A DNA stretch of 46,141 bases from NCBI GenBank assembly GCA_022360315.1, contig JAKSDA010000032.1:1-46141 (forward strand), read 5' to 3'. The stretch is from Pseudomonadota bacterium (GTDB lineage Bacteria > Myxococcota_A > Polyangia > Haliangiales > Haliangiaceae). Every line of letters starts with the position of its first letter. Within the stretch, counting starts at the first letter, position 1. The position numbers and the translations under genes are program-made. Positions 24,368 through 33,128 of the stretch are shown here, in pieces. Under the pieces are notes generated by a model, which saw only the letters and a program-made list of their open reading frames with translations, was not told the DNA's origin and did no database searches.

Positions 24368-25663
24368 GTGCTCGTTCCCAGCTTTCTCTACGGTCGACTC
24401 TGTGACGTTGAAACGTCCTGTACACGGATGGCGGATGAGTTCTGCAGTGGTGCTCCATGGGCCGATGTAGGCGACGAACTGGTCGATACGCGCCTTGTTC
24501 CAGGCCTCTTGCTCCTCGACGGATCGGCCGGGCGCCCCCTGCGAGACGGCGAGCATTTTCATTTCTCTGTGCTGACCGAACTCATCGACCGCGAGTTTCC
24601 CCCTGGCATGCCCGAGCGCGCGCTCGGGCGGGCTTTCGGAGCTGCAATTGCCACTCATTGGGGGTTTCTGGCCCTGCTCGGCGCTCGGGGCCGGCGGTAT
24701 CTCAAGCGGCCGGCATATCGGAAAGAACTTCTCAGCGCCTCGGTCCGCTACTGGAGCGAGCTCGATGCAGAAGGTCCGCGGTACTCCAGTGGCTCGACCA
24801 TCGGGTTGCCTCTGTGGCAGTTGTTCACGAACATCAAGCATTGCCTGCATTGCGAGGGGCTTCCTCGCGCCTGTCTTGACCGGCCGCTTCCTTCTGGAGG
24901 AATCGCCGAGCTCATCCGTTTGGCCCGCCGCAACAGGATTGCCGACGGAGTGCGGCTGCGAGCTTCGGAGCGCGGCGCCGACGTGGAGTATTTCACTCAC
25001 CGACCTCTGCCTCCCTACCTCACCTCTACCCGACCTCCGCCATCGTCATTTCAATGCCAATTTCTGAATCCGCATTCGGTCTCGCCGACACTGGTCGGTG
25101 CTCCTGATCTGCGGGACTTTTTCGCATCCTCTGCCGCGCGGCAGAGATCGAGCTCGCACCATCGAGCCCACGGCACGAGAGGCCATCGCAGACGTACCCC
25201 GGGCGATCCCAGTTGTGAGGCAGTGATCAAGCGGGCTCGCGACGAAGCGAGCAGATCGCCTGGTGTCGGAGTCGGCAGCGGGCCGCTGGTGGAAGGCAGC
25301 TGGAACAGGATACCCGAGGCCAGCCAGGTAGAGCCCGACCCGGTATGGAAAGCTCCGCAGGAACCAGTACTCGCGGCGCAGAGCGAGCTCAGTCGGCTCG
25401 AGTTTCTGGACAATACGGCCGAGTTGCTCGACGCACTCGACTGCGTTGCCCGGCGGGGATTGTTCGACGAAGTCGAGAGTTTGGCCTACCTCTACAGCTG
25501 GGGCAATCGCCGGCTGATGACTGCCCTCGCAATGGTCGCAGCTGTTTTGGCAAAGTCACCATCGGATGTCGAGATGGCCAGTGACCTCGCCGCAGCCGAG
25601 CGATTGGCCGAAGCAGATCAGCGCGCACTCGTCGTCTATGCCACGGGCAGACTGGGCGCTTGA
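24368..25663 (+). CDS. hypothetical protein
   Basis: This 431-aa frame (GTG at 24368, or ATG at 24428) encodes a protein I do not recognise. Residues ~40-170 look folded ('LVPGLLLLDGSAGRPLRDGE', 'ALGRAFGAAIATHWGFLALL', 'LPLWQLFTNIKHCLHCEGLP'). Residues ~215-330 are low-complexity and polar, including an Arg/His/Ser-rich run. The C-terminal ~90 residues are helical ('EFLDNTAELLDALDCVARRG'). The disordered middle suggests a linker between two domains. It follows the glycosyltransferase after a 271-bp gap and precedes asnB by 27 bp. No signal peptide is seen. Strand choice rests on protein-like composition. Confidence 0.6.
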   Translation: MLVPSFLYGRLCDVETSCTRMADEFCSGAPWADVGDELVDTRLVPGLLLLDGSAGRPLRDGEHFHFSVLTELIDREFPPGMPERALGRAFGAAIATHWGFLALLGARGRRYLKRPAYRKELLSASVRYWSELDAEGPRYSSGSTIGLPLWQLFTNIKHCLHCEGLPRACLDRPLPSGGIAELIRLARRNRIADGVRLRASERGADVEYFTHRPLPPYLTSTRPPPSSFQCQFLNPHSVSPTLVGAPDLRDFFASSAARQRSSSHHRAHGTRGHRRRTPGDPSCEAVIKRARDEASRSPGVGVGSGPLVEGSWNRIPEASQVEPDPVWKAPQEPVLAAQSELSRLEFLDNTAELLDALDCVARRGLFDEVESLAYLYSWGNRRLMTALAMVAAVLAKSPSDVEMASDLAAAERLAEADQRALVVYATGRLGA

Positions 25664-25690
25664 TTCAAATACCCCGGTTCATCTTCGGGT

Positions 25691-27643
25691 ATGTGCGGAA
25701 TCGCTGGAATACTCGCCCCTGGCCCTGTTGCACACGATACGCATCGACATGCAATCGAGGCCATGACTGCTGCGCTGGTGAGGCGTGGACCAGATGGCGA
25801 GGGATTCCATATCGAGATCGGCGAGGTTGCCGCCATTGCTCTCGGCCACCGCCGGCTTGCGGTCATTGATGTGGCCGGCGGAGCCCAGCCTCTTTATGCC
25901 GCCGACGGCCGTGTCGCTGGAGTTGTCAATGGCGAGGTTTACAACTTTGTAGAGTTGCGACAGATTCTCGAACAGCGAGGGCATCGCTTTGCGACTCGTT
26001 CAGACTCCGAGGTCGTGGTGCACGGCTATGCCGAATGGGGCGAGCAAATGCTCGAGCGCCTGGAAGGACAGTTCACACTGGCTGTGTGGGATACGCGAGT
26101 TCATCGTCTGCTCCTGGCCCGCGACCGCATGGGCGAAAAGCCACTGTATTACGCCGAACGCCGCGGCGCGTTGATCTTTGCCAGTGAGCTCAAAGCGCTC
26201 CTCTGTCATCCCGACATCGCCCTCGACATCGATCCCCGTGCACTGGCCGAGTACCTGGTCTATGAATATGTCCCGGCCCCGCGAGCCATGGTGCGCGGCG
26301 TATGCAAGCTCGGTCCCGGCCGGTTTGTCGTGGCCACGCCCGGTGAAGCGCCGCGAGTCCAGTCGTACTGGGACCTGCCGTTTGTTCCGGGCGATCGCTT
26401 GCGCGACATGAACTCAGCGGCCCGCACACTGCGCGCAGCAATCAAGCGGTCGGTCACTGCGCGCCTGGTCGCCGACGTCCCGCTCGGCGTGTTTCTCAGC
26501 GGTGGACTCGACTCGTCACTCATGGCCGCCCTGGCCGTCAGGGCACGCGACGGCGACGTCGATACCTTCAGTATGGGATTTGCCGAGCCCTCTTATGACG
26601 AATCTCCCCATGCTCGGCGTGTAGCCAATTTTCTGTCCACAAAACATCACGAATACACCGCTCGACCGCAAGAGGCGCTCGCCTTGATCGAAGTGCTCGG
26701 CGAGCTGCTCGACGAACCGCTGGGCGACGCATCGATCGTTCCAACTCATCTACTGGCGCGATTCACCCGGGGACACGTCACCGTTGCGCTCAGCGGTGAC
26801 GGCGGCGACGAGCTATTCGATGGGTACCCCACATCTCAGGCTGAATTCCTGGTGGGCCGAGTTGTCGACCACCTGCCGCGCCCAGTGGCACGGATGCTGC
26901 GGGCTGCAGTCGACGGGACGGCGGCAAAACTGCCGGTGTCGACAGCAAATTTTTCACTCGATTTCAAACTCAAGCAACTCGCTCGCGGCATGGATCAGCG
27001 CGGCCCGCGCCGACACCAGGCCTGGCTGGCCTCGTTCTTGCCCGCCGAGGTGCCGGGCATCCTGACGCGCGACGTTGCTGCCGAGTTGTATGGAGCAGAC
27101 CTCTACGAGATCATTGACACCCGCCTGGGCCACTGCGCGTCACTCAACGCGGCTGATCAGCGCATGCATTTCTACTGCAAGGGGTATCTCGGCGATTGTG
27201 TGCTTGCCAAGGTCGATCGGGCCAGCATGCATGTCTCGCTCGAAGTGCGTGCGCCGCTGCTCGATACTCGGGTTATCGAACTGGCCTGCCGCGCGGCGCC
27301 GGCTCTGCGCTCGCGTGGGCTGGCGACCAAACGCGTACTCAAGCGCGCCGCGCGCGGACTGCTCCCGGACGATATCATCGATCGCCCCAAGCACGGCTTT
27401 GGCATGCCCATAGCCGCCTGGCTGCGCGGTCCGCTGGCCGAACTCCTGCGCGATACGCTCTGTCCGGCCCGAATTCGCCGCGACGGCCTGTTCGATGACC
27501 GCGCTGTGTCTGCAATGCTGGCCGAGCATATGGCCGGCACGGCCAATCATCGCAAGCCGCTGTGGACAATGATGGCCTTTCATGCCTGGCTAGATGCCGT
27601 CTCTCACTCCGACCCGGGCCGAGACGCCGAGACTCGCCGGTAG
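25691..27643 (+). CDS. asnB: asparagine synthetase (glutamine-hydrolysing)
   Basis: This 650-aa enzyme forms asparagine from aspartate, ATP and glutamine. It begins MCGIAG, so the nucleophile C2 of the class II glutaminase domain is present after Met removal. That domain extends to about residue 210 ('VNGEVYNFVELRQILEQRGH', 'RDRMGEKPLYYAE'). The synthetase domain has the ATP pyrophosphatase loop 'LSGGLDSSLMAALA', 'ALSGDGGDELFDGY' and 'RAPLLDTRVIELA'. AsnB-like enzymes also act in polysaccharide and peptide tailoring, so a role beyond asparagine is possible. Its last 40 bases overlap the 3' end of a convergent lipoprotein gene. Confidence 0.93.
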   Translation: MCGIAGILAPGPVAHDTHRHAIEAMTAALVRRGPDGEGFHIEIGEVAAIALGHRRLAVIDVAGGAQPLYAADGRVAGVVNGEVYNFVELRQILEQRGHRFATRSDSEVVVHGYAEWGEQMLERLEGQFTLAVWDTRVHRLLLARDRMGEKPLYYAERRGALIFASELKALLCHPDIALDIDPRALAEYLVYEYVPAPRAMVRGVCKLGPGRFVVATPGEAPRVQSYWDLPFVPGDRLRDMNSAARTLRAAIKRSVTARLVADVPLGVFLSGGLDSSLMAALAVRARDGDVDTFSMGFAEPSYDESPHARRVANFLSTKHHEYTARPQEALALIEVLGELLDEPLGDASIVPTHLLARFTRGHVTVALSGDGGDELFDGYPTSQAEFLVGRVVDHLPRPVARMLRAAVDGTAAKLPVSTANFSLDFKLKQLARGMDQRGPRRHQAWLASFLPAEVPGILTRDVAAELYGADLYEIIDTRLGHCASLNAADQRMHFYCKGYLGDCVLAKVDRASMHVSLEVRAPLLDTRVIELACRAAPALRSRGLATKRVLKRAARGLLPDDIIDRPKHGFGMPIAAWLRGPLAELLRDTLCPARIRRDGLFDDRAVSAMLAEHMAGTANHRKPLWTMMAFHAWLDAVSHSDPGRDAETRR

Positions 27644-28116
27644 CGAAATGGCCTGGCAAACTCTGTCGAGGTCAGCACAAACGAATTCTCGGTTGCTCGG
27701 CTGAGCGCCGGCCGGAACGCCTTGTCCTCGAAGTAGCGATCGCAGCTGCTGGTCTCGACCAACACGTAGAGATCGCTGTCGACCACACGCATGATCCCTC
27801 TGCGTTCACAGTTGCTACCAGTGCTGTGGTAGCGGATCTCGCGAAATGCAGCAATGGGAGTGCTGTCGAAGATCGAAGTCCCCGCGGGCCAGACCCGTTG
27901 CACCGAACGGGTACAATCTACTGGCCCCAGGGCGGTATTTTTCGCATTCTTCGGTGCCCATGGCTCACCTTGCCAGTGGCCGAAAAAATACTCGATACTG
28001 GCTGCTGGAGCCCCGTTCCACTGCTTGACCATCGGCTTGCTGGCAGTGCCACAGCCGGGCAGGCACATACCTGCCACCGCGAGGACAAAACACAAAAGAC
28101 GGCCCTGCATGGACAT
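27604..28116 (-). CDS. hypothetical lipoprotein
   Basis: This 170-aa predicted lipoprotein has a signal peptide ending in lipobox LPGC ('FVLAVAGMCLPGCGTASK'). The mature part has a few conserved-looking blocks ('FFGHWQGEPWAP', 'REIRYHSTGSNCERRGI', 'YVLVETSSCDRYFEDKAF') and two further cysteines that could pair. I do not recognise the family. It may be a small beta-rich, lipocalin-like ligand-binding domain, but that is speculation. The gene is divergent from the ArsO-like gene (78 bp apart) and overlaps the convergent asnB 3' end by 40 bases. Confidence 0.75.
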   Translation of the reverse strand: MSMQGRLLCFVLAVAGMCLPGCGTASKPMVKQWNGAPAASIEYFFGHWQGEPWAPKNAKNTALGPVDCTRSVQRVWPAGTSIFDSTPIAAFREIRYHSTGSNCERRGIMRVVDSDLYVLVETSSCDRYFEDKAFRPALSRATENSFVLTSTEFARPFRYRRVSASRPGSE

Positions 28117-28194
28117 TCACCGAGAAGATCGGCCAGTCCCGCGGCTTCTGAACCGCGACGTCTCCTGATAACCTCCGGCTTCTTGACTGATGAG

Positions 28195-29280
28195 ATGATC
28201 ATGAATCCGCAGGTAGTGGATGTTCTCGTGATTGGAGGAGGACAGAGTGGCTGCGCGATGGGTTACTACCTGCGCAGAGCCGATATTCGGTACATCATCC
28301 TGGACGAACAAGAAATGGCCGGCGGAGCCTGGCTCCATGGCTGGGACTCTCTTCGGCTGTTTTCTCCGGCTCGAGCGAATTCCCTTCCAGGATGGCCCAT
28401 GTCGGCGTCAGCCCAGGGAGATCAGTTTCCTCATCGCGATGAGGTCATCGAGTACTTGACCCAGTATCAAGAAAAGTATCAATTAAATGTGAAACGACCC
28501 GTCCACGTCGAGCGGGTTGTCGGCGATGCCGGCGGGTTTTTGGTCGACACTTCGGCGGGTACCTGGAAATGCAAAGTGCTGGTGAGCGCCACGGGAACCT
28601 GGCGCAAACCCTATATTCCAGATTATCCGGGGCGCGACAAGTACCAGGGCATTCAACTTCATTCGGCGGATTATAGAAGCCCACAACTCTTCGCCCGCCA
28701 ACTAGTCCTGATCGTGGGAGGAGGAAACTCGGGTGCCCAAATACTGGCTGAAATCTCTACCGTCGCCGAAACCATTTGGGTCACCGAGCACGAGCCCGAC
28801 TTCCTTCCCGATCATCTCGACGGCAGTCACATATTCGACCTTGCCACCAAACAATATAGAGCGCAACAAGCCGGCGCAAAAGTGGAGCCAGTAGGCAATT
28901 TGAGTAGCATCATCATGGTGCCACCCGTGAAAGACGCGAGGAGCCGAGGAGTACTGGAAAGCGAGAGACCGTTCCAACAATTTACCGAATACGGTGTGAT
29001 CTGGAACGATGGCACGGAAACCCCGATCGATGCTGTCATCTGGTGTACCGGGTTCGAGCCATCATTGGATCATCTGAAGTCTCTCGATATTCAGATCAAA
29101 AACAAAAAGATCGTCACCAACGGTACCCGTTCGGTGGAATATCCAGGGTTGTGGTTGGTGGGCTACGGTGTGTGGACAGGTTTTGCCTCGTCCACCTTGA
29201 TTGGAGTTGGACGAACTGCTCGCCGGACAGTCGAGGAGATCAAGTCATTTCTGGCCGAGTCGCGATGGCCTACGGCGTGA
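28195..29280 (+). CDS. ArsO-like NAD(P)H/FAD flavin monooxygenase
   Basis: This 361-aa flavoprotein has an N-terminal FAD-binding motif 'VLVIGGGQSGCAMGYYLRRA', a second nucleotide-binding motif 'VLIVGGGNSGAQILAEI', and 'VIWCTGFEP' near the C-terminus. The 'GGAWLHGWDSLRLFSPA' and 'LPGWPM' blocks are characteristic of the ArsO family, small flavin monooxygenases often found in arsenic operons. There are no arsR, arsC, arsB or acr3 genes here, so the arsenic connection is not supported by context. Start is ATG 28195 or 28201; neither has a clear ribosome binding site. The frame is open back to 27562, but that part is antisense to the lipoprotein gene. Confidence 0.85.
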   Translation: MIMNPQVVDVLVIGGGQSGCAMGYYLRRADIRYIILDEQEMAGGAWLHGWDSLRLFSPARANSLPGWPMSASAQGDQFPHRDEVIEYLTQYQEKYQLNVKRPVHVERVVGDAGGFLVDTSAGTWKCKVLVSATGTWRKPYIPDYPGRDKYQGIQLHSADYRSPQLFARQLVLIVGGGNSGAQILAEISTVAETIWVTEHEPDFLPDHLDGSHIFDLATKQYRAQQAGAKVEPVGNLSSIIMVPPVKDARSRGVLESERPFQQFTEYGVIWNDGTETPIDAVIWCTGFEPSLDHLKSLDIQIKNKKIVTNGTRSVEYPGLWLVGYGVWTGFASSTLIGVGRTARRTVEEIKSFLAESRWPTA

Positions 29281-29314
29281 CCGAATACCCCGAGAATTCC
29301 GGTACAATGCGGAA

Positions 29315-30091
29315 ATGGCAATCTCGCGCCAACAAATCCTCGCCGCCATGCGGGCAGCACTCGAGCCCGTGGACCATGTCAACGCCATGTGGCTGGGTGG
29401 TTCGGCGGCTTTCGGAGTCGACGACGAGCTGAGCGATATCGATGTCCAGCTCGATGTTGCCGATGGGCGCCACACAGACGCGTTTGCCATTACCGAGGCC
29501 GCGCTCGAGACCCTGTCGCCCATCGCCCACCGCTGGCATGTTCCGGAGCCGGCCTGGCACGGCCACTCGCAGCGGATCTATCGCTTGCGCGACTGTCCCG
29601 AGCACCTGCTGGTCGACCTCGCCATCATGCAGCGAGGCAGCGACGCGCCGCGTTTTAACGAGCGCGAAATCCACGGTGAGCCGGTGGTGGTGTTCGACAA
29701 ACTCGGCATCATATCTGCCGTCCCGGTCGACAGGGCAGCCCACCGCCAGGCCATGAAGGCGCACCTCGAGCGCGAGCGGGCCAAACTCGCCCTGGTCCGT
29801 CACTTTCCCGGCAAGGAGATCGCCCGCGGCAACGAAGTGGACGCGCTGTGGCGTTATCAGAGAATGATCTTGCTCTCTCTCATCACCGTGCTGCGCAGCC
29901 GCTATGCCCCGTTTTTTTACGACTTCGCTCCACGCTACCTCAAGCGCGATCTGCCCCCACACGTGTACGCTCGGCTGATGAGACTTTCGTTCGTCGCCGA
30001 TCTCGCCGACCTCGAGGCCAAGGTAGCCGAAGCCATTGCCTGGGCCACGGAAGAATACGAGTCGCTGGACATCGATACCCTGGATTTTTGA
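29315..30091 (+). CDS. nucleotidyltransferase-fold protein
   Basis: This 258-aa protein has a pol-beta-like nucleotidyltransferase motif at about residues 24-45: 'WLGGSAAFGVDDELSDIDVQ', with GGS and DxD. A third acidic residue may lie in 'LLVDLAIMQ'. The rest is helical, with 'YQRMILLSLITVLRSRYAPF' and 'YDFAPRYLKRDLPPHVYARL'. Such stand-alone proteins act as aminoglycoside nucleotidyltransferases, antitoxin-like MNT proteins or unknown nucleotidyl donors. The larger helical C-terminus argues against a minimal MNT. It starts 34 bp after the ArsO-like gene and may be cotranscribed with it. Target unknown. Confidence 0.8.
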   Translation: MAISRQQILAAMRAALEPVDHVNAMWLGGSAAFGVDDELSDIDVQLDVADGRHTDAFAITEAALETLSPIAHRWHVPEPAWHGHSQRIYRLRDCPEHLLVDLAIMQRGSDAPRFNEREIHGEPVVVFDKLGIISAVPVDRAAHRQAMKAHLERERAKLALVRHFPGKEIARGNEVDALWRYQRMILLSLITVLRSRYAPFFYDFAPRYLKRDLPPHVYARLMRLSFVADLADLEAKVAEAIAWATEEYESLDIDTLDF

Positions 30092-30144
30092 CCGAGTGTG
30101 ACTGGCCTCGCAGGGCGTGCCGCGGTGTCTCGGGAGCGGTAATC

Positions 30145-30194
30145 GGACCACCCGGGATGTTGAATTGGTGGACCACCCGGGATGCTGAATTGGT
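30145..30194 (+). repeat. 25-bp tandem direct repeat
   Basis: A 25-base unit beginning GGACCACCCGGGATG is present twice head-to-tail, at 30145-30169 and 30170-30194, with one difference (T or C after GATG). It lies in the 171-bp gap before the acyl-CoA dehydrogenase gene and may be a duplicated regulator site or a recent slippage product. Confidence 0.85.
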
Positions 30195-30262
30195 CACGCT
30201 GCTGGGCCGATTTGTCCATTCTCGATGGAAATCTCGGCCGTCTGTAGGTACGTTGCTCAGCT

Positions 30263-32059
30263 ATGAGCGCCGCTTCCACCAACCCTCTCATCAGTGATCG
30301 GGACGTCGAGTTTCTTCTCTACGAAGTGTTTGGCGTCGAAGAGTTATGCAAATTGGACGCGTTCTCCGAGCACAGCCGCGAAACATTCGATCTGCTTTTG
30401 CAGAGTGCTCGGCGCCTGGCCCGCGACATCCTCTTTCCCGTCTACAAGGCCATGGACGAAGATTCGCCGGTTTTGCGCGAGGGCGCGGTCAGTGTCCATC
30501 CGCAGCTGCGTACCATCTACCCGCGCATCGTCGAACTCGGGCTCATCAACGCTGCGCGTCCCGAGGAAGTGGGTGGTCAATCGCTGCCCCTGTGCGTGGC
30601 CGGAATGGCCAACGCCTATCTGATGGCAGCCAATCTCAGCGCCTATGCGTATATCGGTCTCACCTCCGGTGCCGCTCATCTCATCGAGGCGTTCGGCTCT
30701 GACTCGCTCAAGCGGGCATTCATGACCCGTATGTACAGCGGGGAGTGGTCTGGCACCATGGCGCTCACCGAACCCCAGGCTGGCAGCAGCATCTCGGATA
30801 TCCAATGCGCCGCAACTCCGACCGATGCCGACCACTATCTCATCAAGGGCGCCAAGATCTTTATCTCCGGGGGAGAGCACGACCTATGCGAAAATATCGT
30901 GCATCTTTTACTGGCCCGGATCGATGGGGCACCGGCCGGTATCCGGGGCGTATCGCTCTTTGCGGTGCCCAAGAAACGCCTGCACGAGGGTCAATTGGCC
31001 GACAACGACGTCCATGCAGCCGGGTTGATCCACAAGATCGGCTGGCGCGGTTTGCCCAGCCTGGTCATGAGCTACGGCGAATCTGAAGATTGCCACGGCT
31101 GGCTGATTGGCGAGCCTAACCAGGGCATCTCGTACATGTTCCAGATGATGAACGAGGCCCGGCTCATGGTCGGACTGCACGGGGTTGCAACGGCCTCGGC
31201 GGCCTATCACGAAGCTCTGGTCTACGCCCGTACTCGACTCCAGGGCCGCCCGATTGGCAACAAAAACCCCCACGATCCGCAGATTCCCATCATCGAGCAC
31301 GCCGATGTGCGGCGCATGCTGCTGCGGCAGAAGGCCATCGTCGAAGGCGGTCTGGCCCTGTTGGGCGCCTCGGCTCTTTACGCCGACCTGGCCGACCACG
31401 CGGCCAGCGAAGACGAGCGCCATCAAGCTCAGTTGCTCGTCGATGTTCTCACCCCGATCGCCAAGAGTTTTCCAGCTGAGCGGGGTTTTGAGTCCAATAC
31501 CCTGGCTCTACAGATCCACGGCGGTTACGGGTATTCCAGCGAGTATCTACCCGAGGCCTGGCTGCGCGACCAAAAACTCAACTCGATCCACGAGGGCACG
31601 ACCGGCATCCAGAGCTACGACCTGCTCGGCCGTCGTATCATGGCCGATGGTGGTGGTGCCCTGCGCGCCCTCGAAAACGCAGTGAACCAAACCATCGAGC
31701 GGGCCCGTGCCGTCGACGTACCCCCTCAGTGGCGTGACGACCTATCGGGGGCACTCGCGACGATCGTGCGATTGACCCGAGAACTCGGCAAACGTGGGCT
31801 TTCCGGTGACGTTGAAGGCATGATGCTCCACAGCGTCGACTATCTCGATCTCATGTCCACGTTCGCGGTCGGCTGGCAGTGGCTGGCTCAGGCCGCGGCA
31901 GCGTGCGAGGAGCGCAAAGACGACCCGAACTTCTACCGGGGCAAGCTGTGTGCAGCCCAATACTGGTTTGCGACCGAGATGCCCAGGATCGAGCTTCTGG
32001 TCGATCTATGCCGGAGCGCCGAGGATTCCTACGCCCGAATGCAACCCGATTGGTTTTGA
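30263..32059 (+). CDS. acyl-CoA dehydrogenase with C-terminal extension
   Basis: This 598-aa FAD enzyme introduces a trans-2 double bond into an acyl-CoA. Family motifs are '[20 protein letters not shown]', '[15 protein letters not shown]', 'GHGVAT'-like '[19 protein letters not shown]' and '[19 protein letters not shown]'. The catalytic glutamate lies in '[19 protein letters not shown]'. About 120 residues beyond the core form the helical acyl-CoA dehydrogenase C-terminal domain seen in the ~600-residue subfamily. Chain-length preference is unknown. No beta-oxidation partners or electron-transfer flavoprotein genes lie beside it. A 25-bp tandem repeat sits 69 bp upstream. Confidence 0.93.
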   Translation: MSAASTNPLISDRDVEFLLYEVFGVEELCKLDAFSEHSRETFDLLLQSARRLARDILFPVYKAMDEDSPVLREGAVSVHPQLRTIYPRIVELGLINAARPEEVGGQSLPLCVAGMANAYLMAANLSAYAYIGLTSGAAHLIEAFGSDSLKRAFMTRMYSGEWSGTMALTEPQAGSSISDIQCAATPTDADHYLIKGAKIFISGGEHDLCENIVHLLLARIDGAPAGIRGVSLFAVPKKRLHEGQLADNDVHAAGLIHKIGWRGLPSLVMSYGESEDCHGWLIGEPNQGISYMFQMMNEARLMVGLHGVATASAAYHEALVYARTRLQGRPIGNKNPHDPQIPIIEHADVRRMLLRQKAIVEGGLALLGASALYADLADHAASEDERHQAQLLVDVLTPIAKSFPAERGFESNTLALQIHGGYGYSSEYLPEAWLRDQKLNSIHEGTTGIQSYDLLGRRIMADGGGALRALENAVNQTIERARAVDVPPQWRDDLSGALATIVRLTRELGKRGLSGDVEGMMLHSVDYLDLMSTFAVGWQWLAQAAAACEERKDDPNFYRGKLCAAQYWFATEMPRIELLVDLCRSAEDSYARMQPDWF

Positions 32060-32073
32060 GCCGCTATCGGCGG

Positions 32074-32502
32074 CTAGAAAAAGTCGCCGGAAAAGAAGAC
32101 GATCACCGCAGCGACGAGGCGTTTTCCGCCGTGACTGCCGCAGCAGTTCGAGGCCCGACCCCAGCTCGAGCCGCCTTTGCGGATGGTACCACTCGATTCG
32201 ATCTTGCCGATCGAACTGCCGCCCTTGCGCAAGGTGCCATTGCTCTCGATCTTTCCGATCGAACTGCCACCCTTGCGGATCGTGCCGTTGCTCTCGACTC
32301 TGCCGATCGAACTGCCGCCCTTGCGCACAGTGCCGTCACTCTCGAACTTGCCGACCGAGCGACCGTTGATCCGGATGGTTCCGTTACTCTCGACCTTGGC
32401 CCAGCTCGAGCCGCCCTTGCGAATCTCGACATCGGCGTGCGCGGCACCGAGACCGAGACCCAAAACAGCTGCACAGGCTATTGAAACCAGGATTGTCTTC
32501 AT
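32074..32502 (-). CDS. secreted 16-residue-repeat protein (five-fold beta-flower type)
   Basis: This 142-aa protein has a signal peptide (MKTILVS...GLGAAHA) followed by five near-identical 16-residue repeats and a partial sixth. The consensus is [16 protein letters not shown]. The repeats match short-repeat proteins annotated as five-fold beta-flower, in which each repeat forms one blade of a ring. The tail contains 'SNCCGSHGG' and a terminal hydrophobic run ('[11 protein letters not shown]'), which may anchor it. I prefer ATG 32502; an ATG at 32523 adds 7 residues. Its function is unknown. Immediately upstream lies a perfect 23-bp hairpin. Confidence 0.8.
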   Translation of the reverse strand: MKTILVSIACAAVLGLGLGAAHADVEIRKGGSSWAKVESNGTIRINGRSVGKFESDGTVRKGGSSIGRVESNGTIRKGGSSIGKIESNGTLRKGGSSIGKIESSGTIRKGGSSWGRASNCCGSHGGKRLVAAVIVFFSGDFF

Positions 32503-32540
32503 AAGAGGATTGTTGTTTCGCATGAGGCCGGCAGTGTAGC

Positions 32541-32590
32541 CTAAGGTCGAGTAGGCACGGGAGTTACCTCCCGTGCCTACTCGACCTTAG
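32541..32590 (-). terminator. perfect 23-bp stem hairpin
   Basis: Bases 32541-32563 (CTAAGGTCGAGTAGGCACGG then GAG) and 32568-32590 are exact reverse complements separated by TTAC. This is the strongest hairpin in the window. It lies between the cysteine-rich lipoprotein gene (ends at 32645, same strand) and the start of the repeat protein, where a terminator would fit. There is no T-tract on either side, so Rho-independent termination is unproven. Confidence 0.6.
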
Positions 32591-32644
32591 CACGGTTGCC
32601 GGCAAGACCTGCCCGGGCAGGTTCGATCCAGCCCACCGACCAGC

Positions 32645-33052
32645 TCAATCGTCGCCATCAGAGGTCTTCTCGCGCGGCGCGGGCTGGGGCTCCGCAGCTG
32701 CCGGGACGCTGTCTGGCTCGACTGCGGCGTCATCGCCCCACAGATCTTGCTGAGTCTTGGGCACGCACTGCTCGGCGGTGGGAGTGGGTACACAGATCTC
32801 GTCGACGCGACACCTGCCGTCACATGGCAACGATTCACAAAATCCAGTCTTGCGGTTGCAGGCCGTTCCCGGAGCACACGCTGAATAGCATCCGCCGCGG
32901 GCGCGCTGGACGGCACCGGCGCCGACACCAATGGCAGTGTTCAAGACTGCGTTGGCCCCCGACCCCGAACCACAACTCGCTACCGGGACCGCCAGAAGCG
33001 CCATCAGCACAAGCAGACCACATGACCAACAGGTCCGTCGTTGTTTCGTCAT
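32645..33052 (-). CDS. cysteine-rich lipoprotein
   Basis: This 135-aa predicted lipoprotein has signal peptide 'WSCGLLVLMALLAVPVASC'. A Gly/Ala-rich stretch ('ANAVLNTAIGVGAGAVQRA') is followed by a compact domain with seven or more cysteines ('GGCYSACAPGTACNRKTGFC', 'CDGRCRVDEICVP', 'QCVP') that probably form disulfides. The C-terminus is acidic and Pro/Ala-rich, as in disordered envelope proteins. I chose ATG 33052; an in-frame ATG at 33073 adds seven residues. Function unknown. Confidence 0.75.
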   Translation of the reverse strand: MTKQRRTCWSCGLLVLMALLAVPVASCGSGSGANAVLNTAIGVGAGAVQRARGGCYSACAPGTACNRKTGFCESLPCDGRCRVDEICVPTPTAEQCVPKTQQDLWGDDAAVEPDSVPAAAEPQPAPREKTSDGDD

Positions 33053-33128
33053 GACACTCTTTACTGTACGCACATTGTATGCCAGATTGAGATAAATTCC
33101 AGCTTTGAGTTGGCGAAGATCGGCGCTC

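Noticed and set aside
24023..25000. 325-codon minus-strand open frame opposite the unknown gene at 24368
   Set aside because: The plus-strand product is more protein-like; the minus product is Arg/Ser-rich and also crosses the glycosyltransferase gene end. The choice is not absolute.
27562..28194. N-terminal extension of the ArsO-like protein
   Set aside because: It is antisense to a lipoprotein gene with a good signal peptide, and the FAD motif starts right after ATG 28195/28201.
31879..32539. Plus-strand repetitive frames rich in Asp/Arg/Thr or Leu/Pro
   Set aside because: They are antisense images of the 48-bp repeats of the minus-strand repeat protein, which has a signal peptide.
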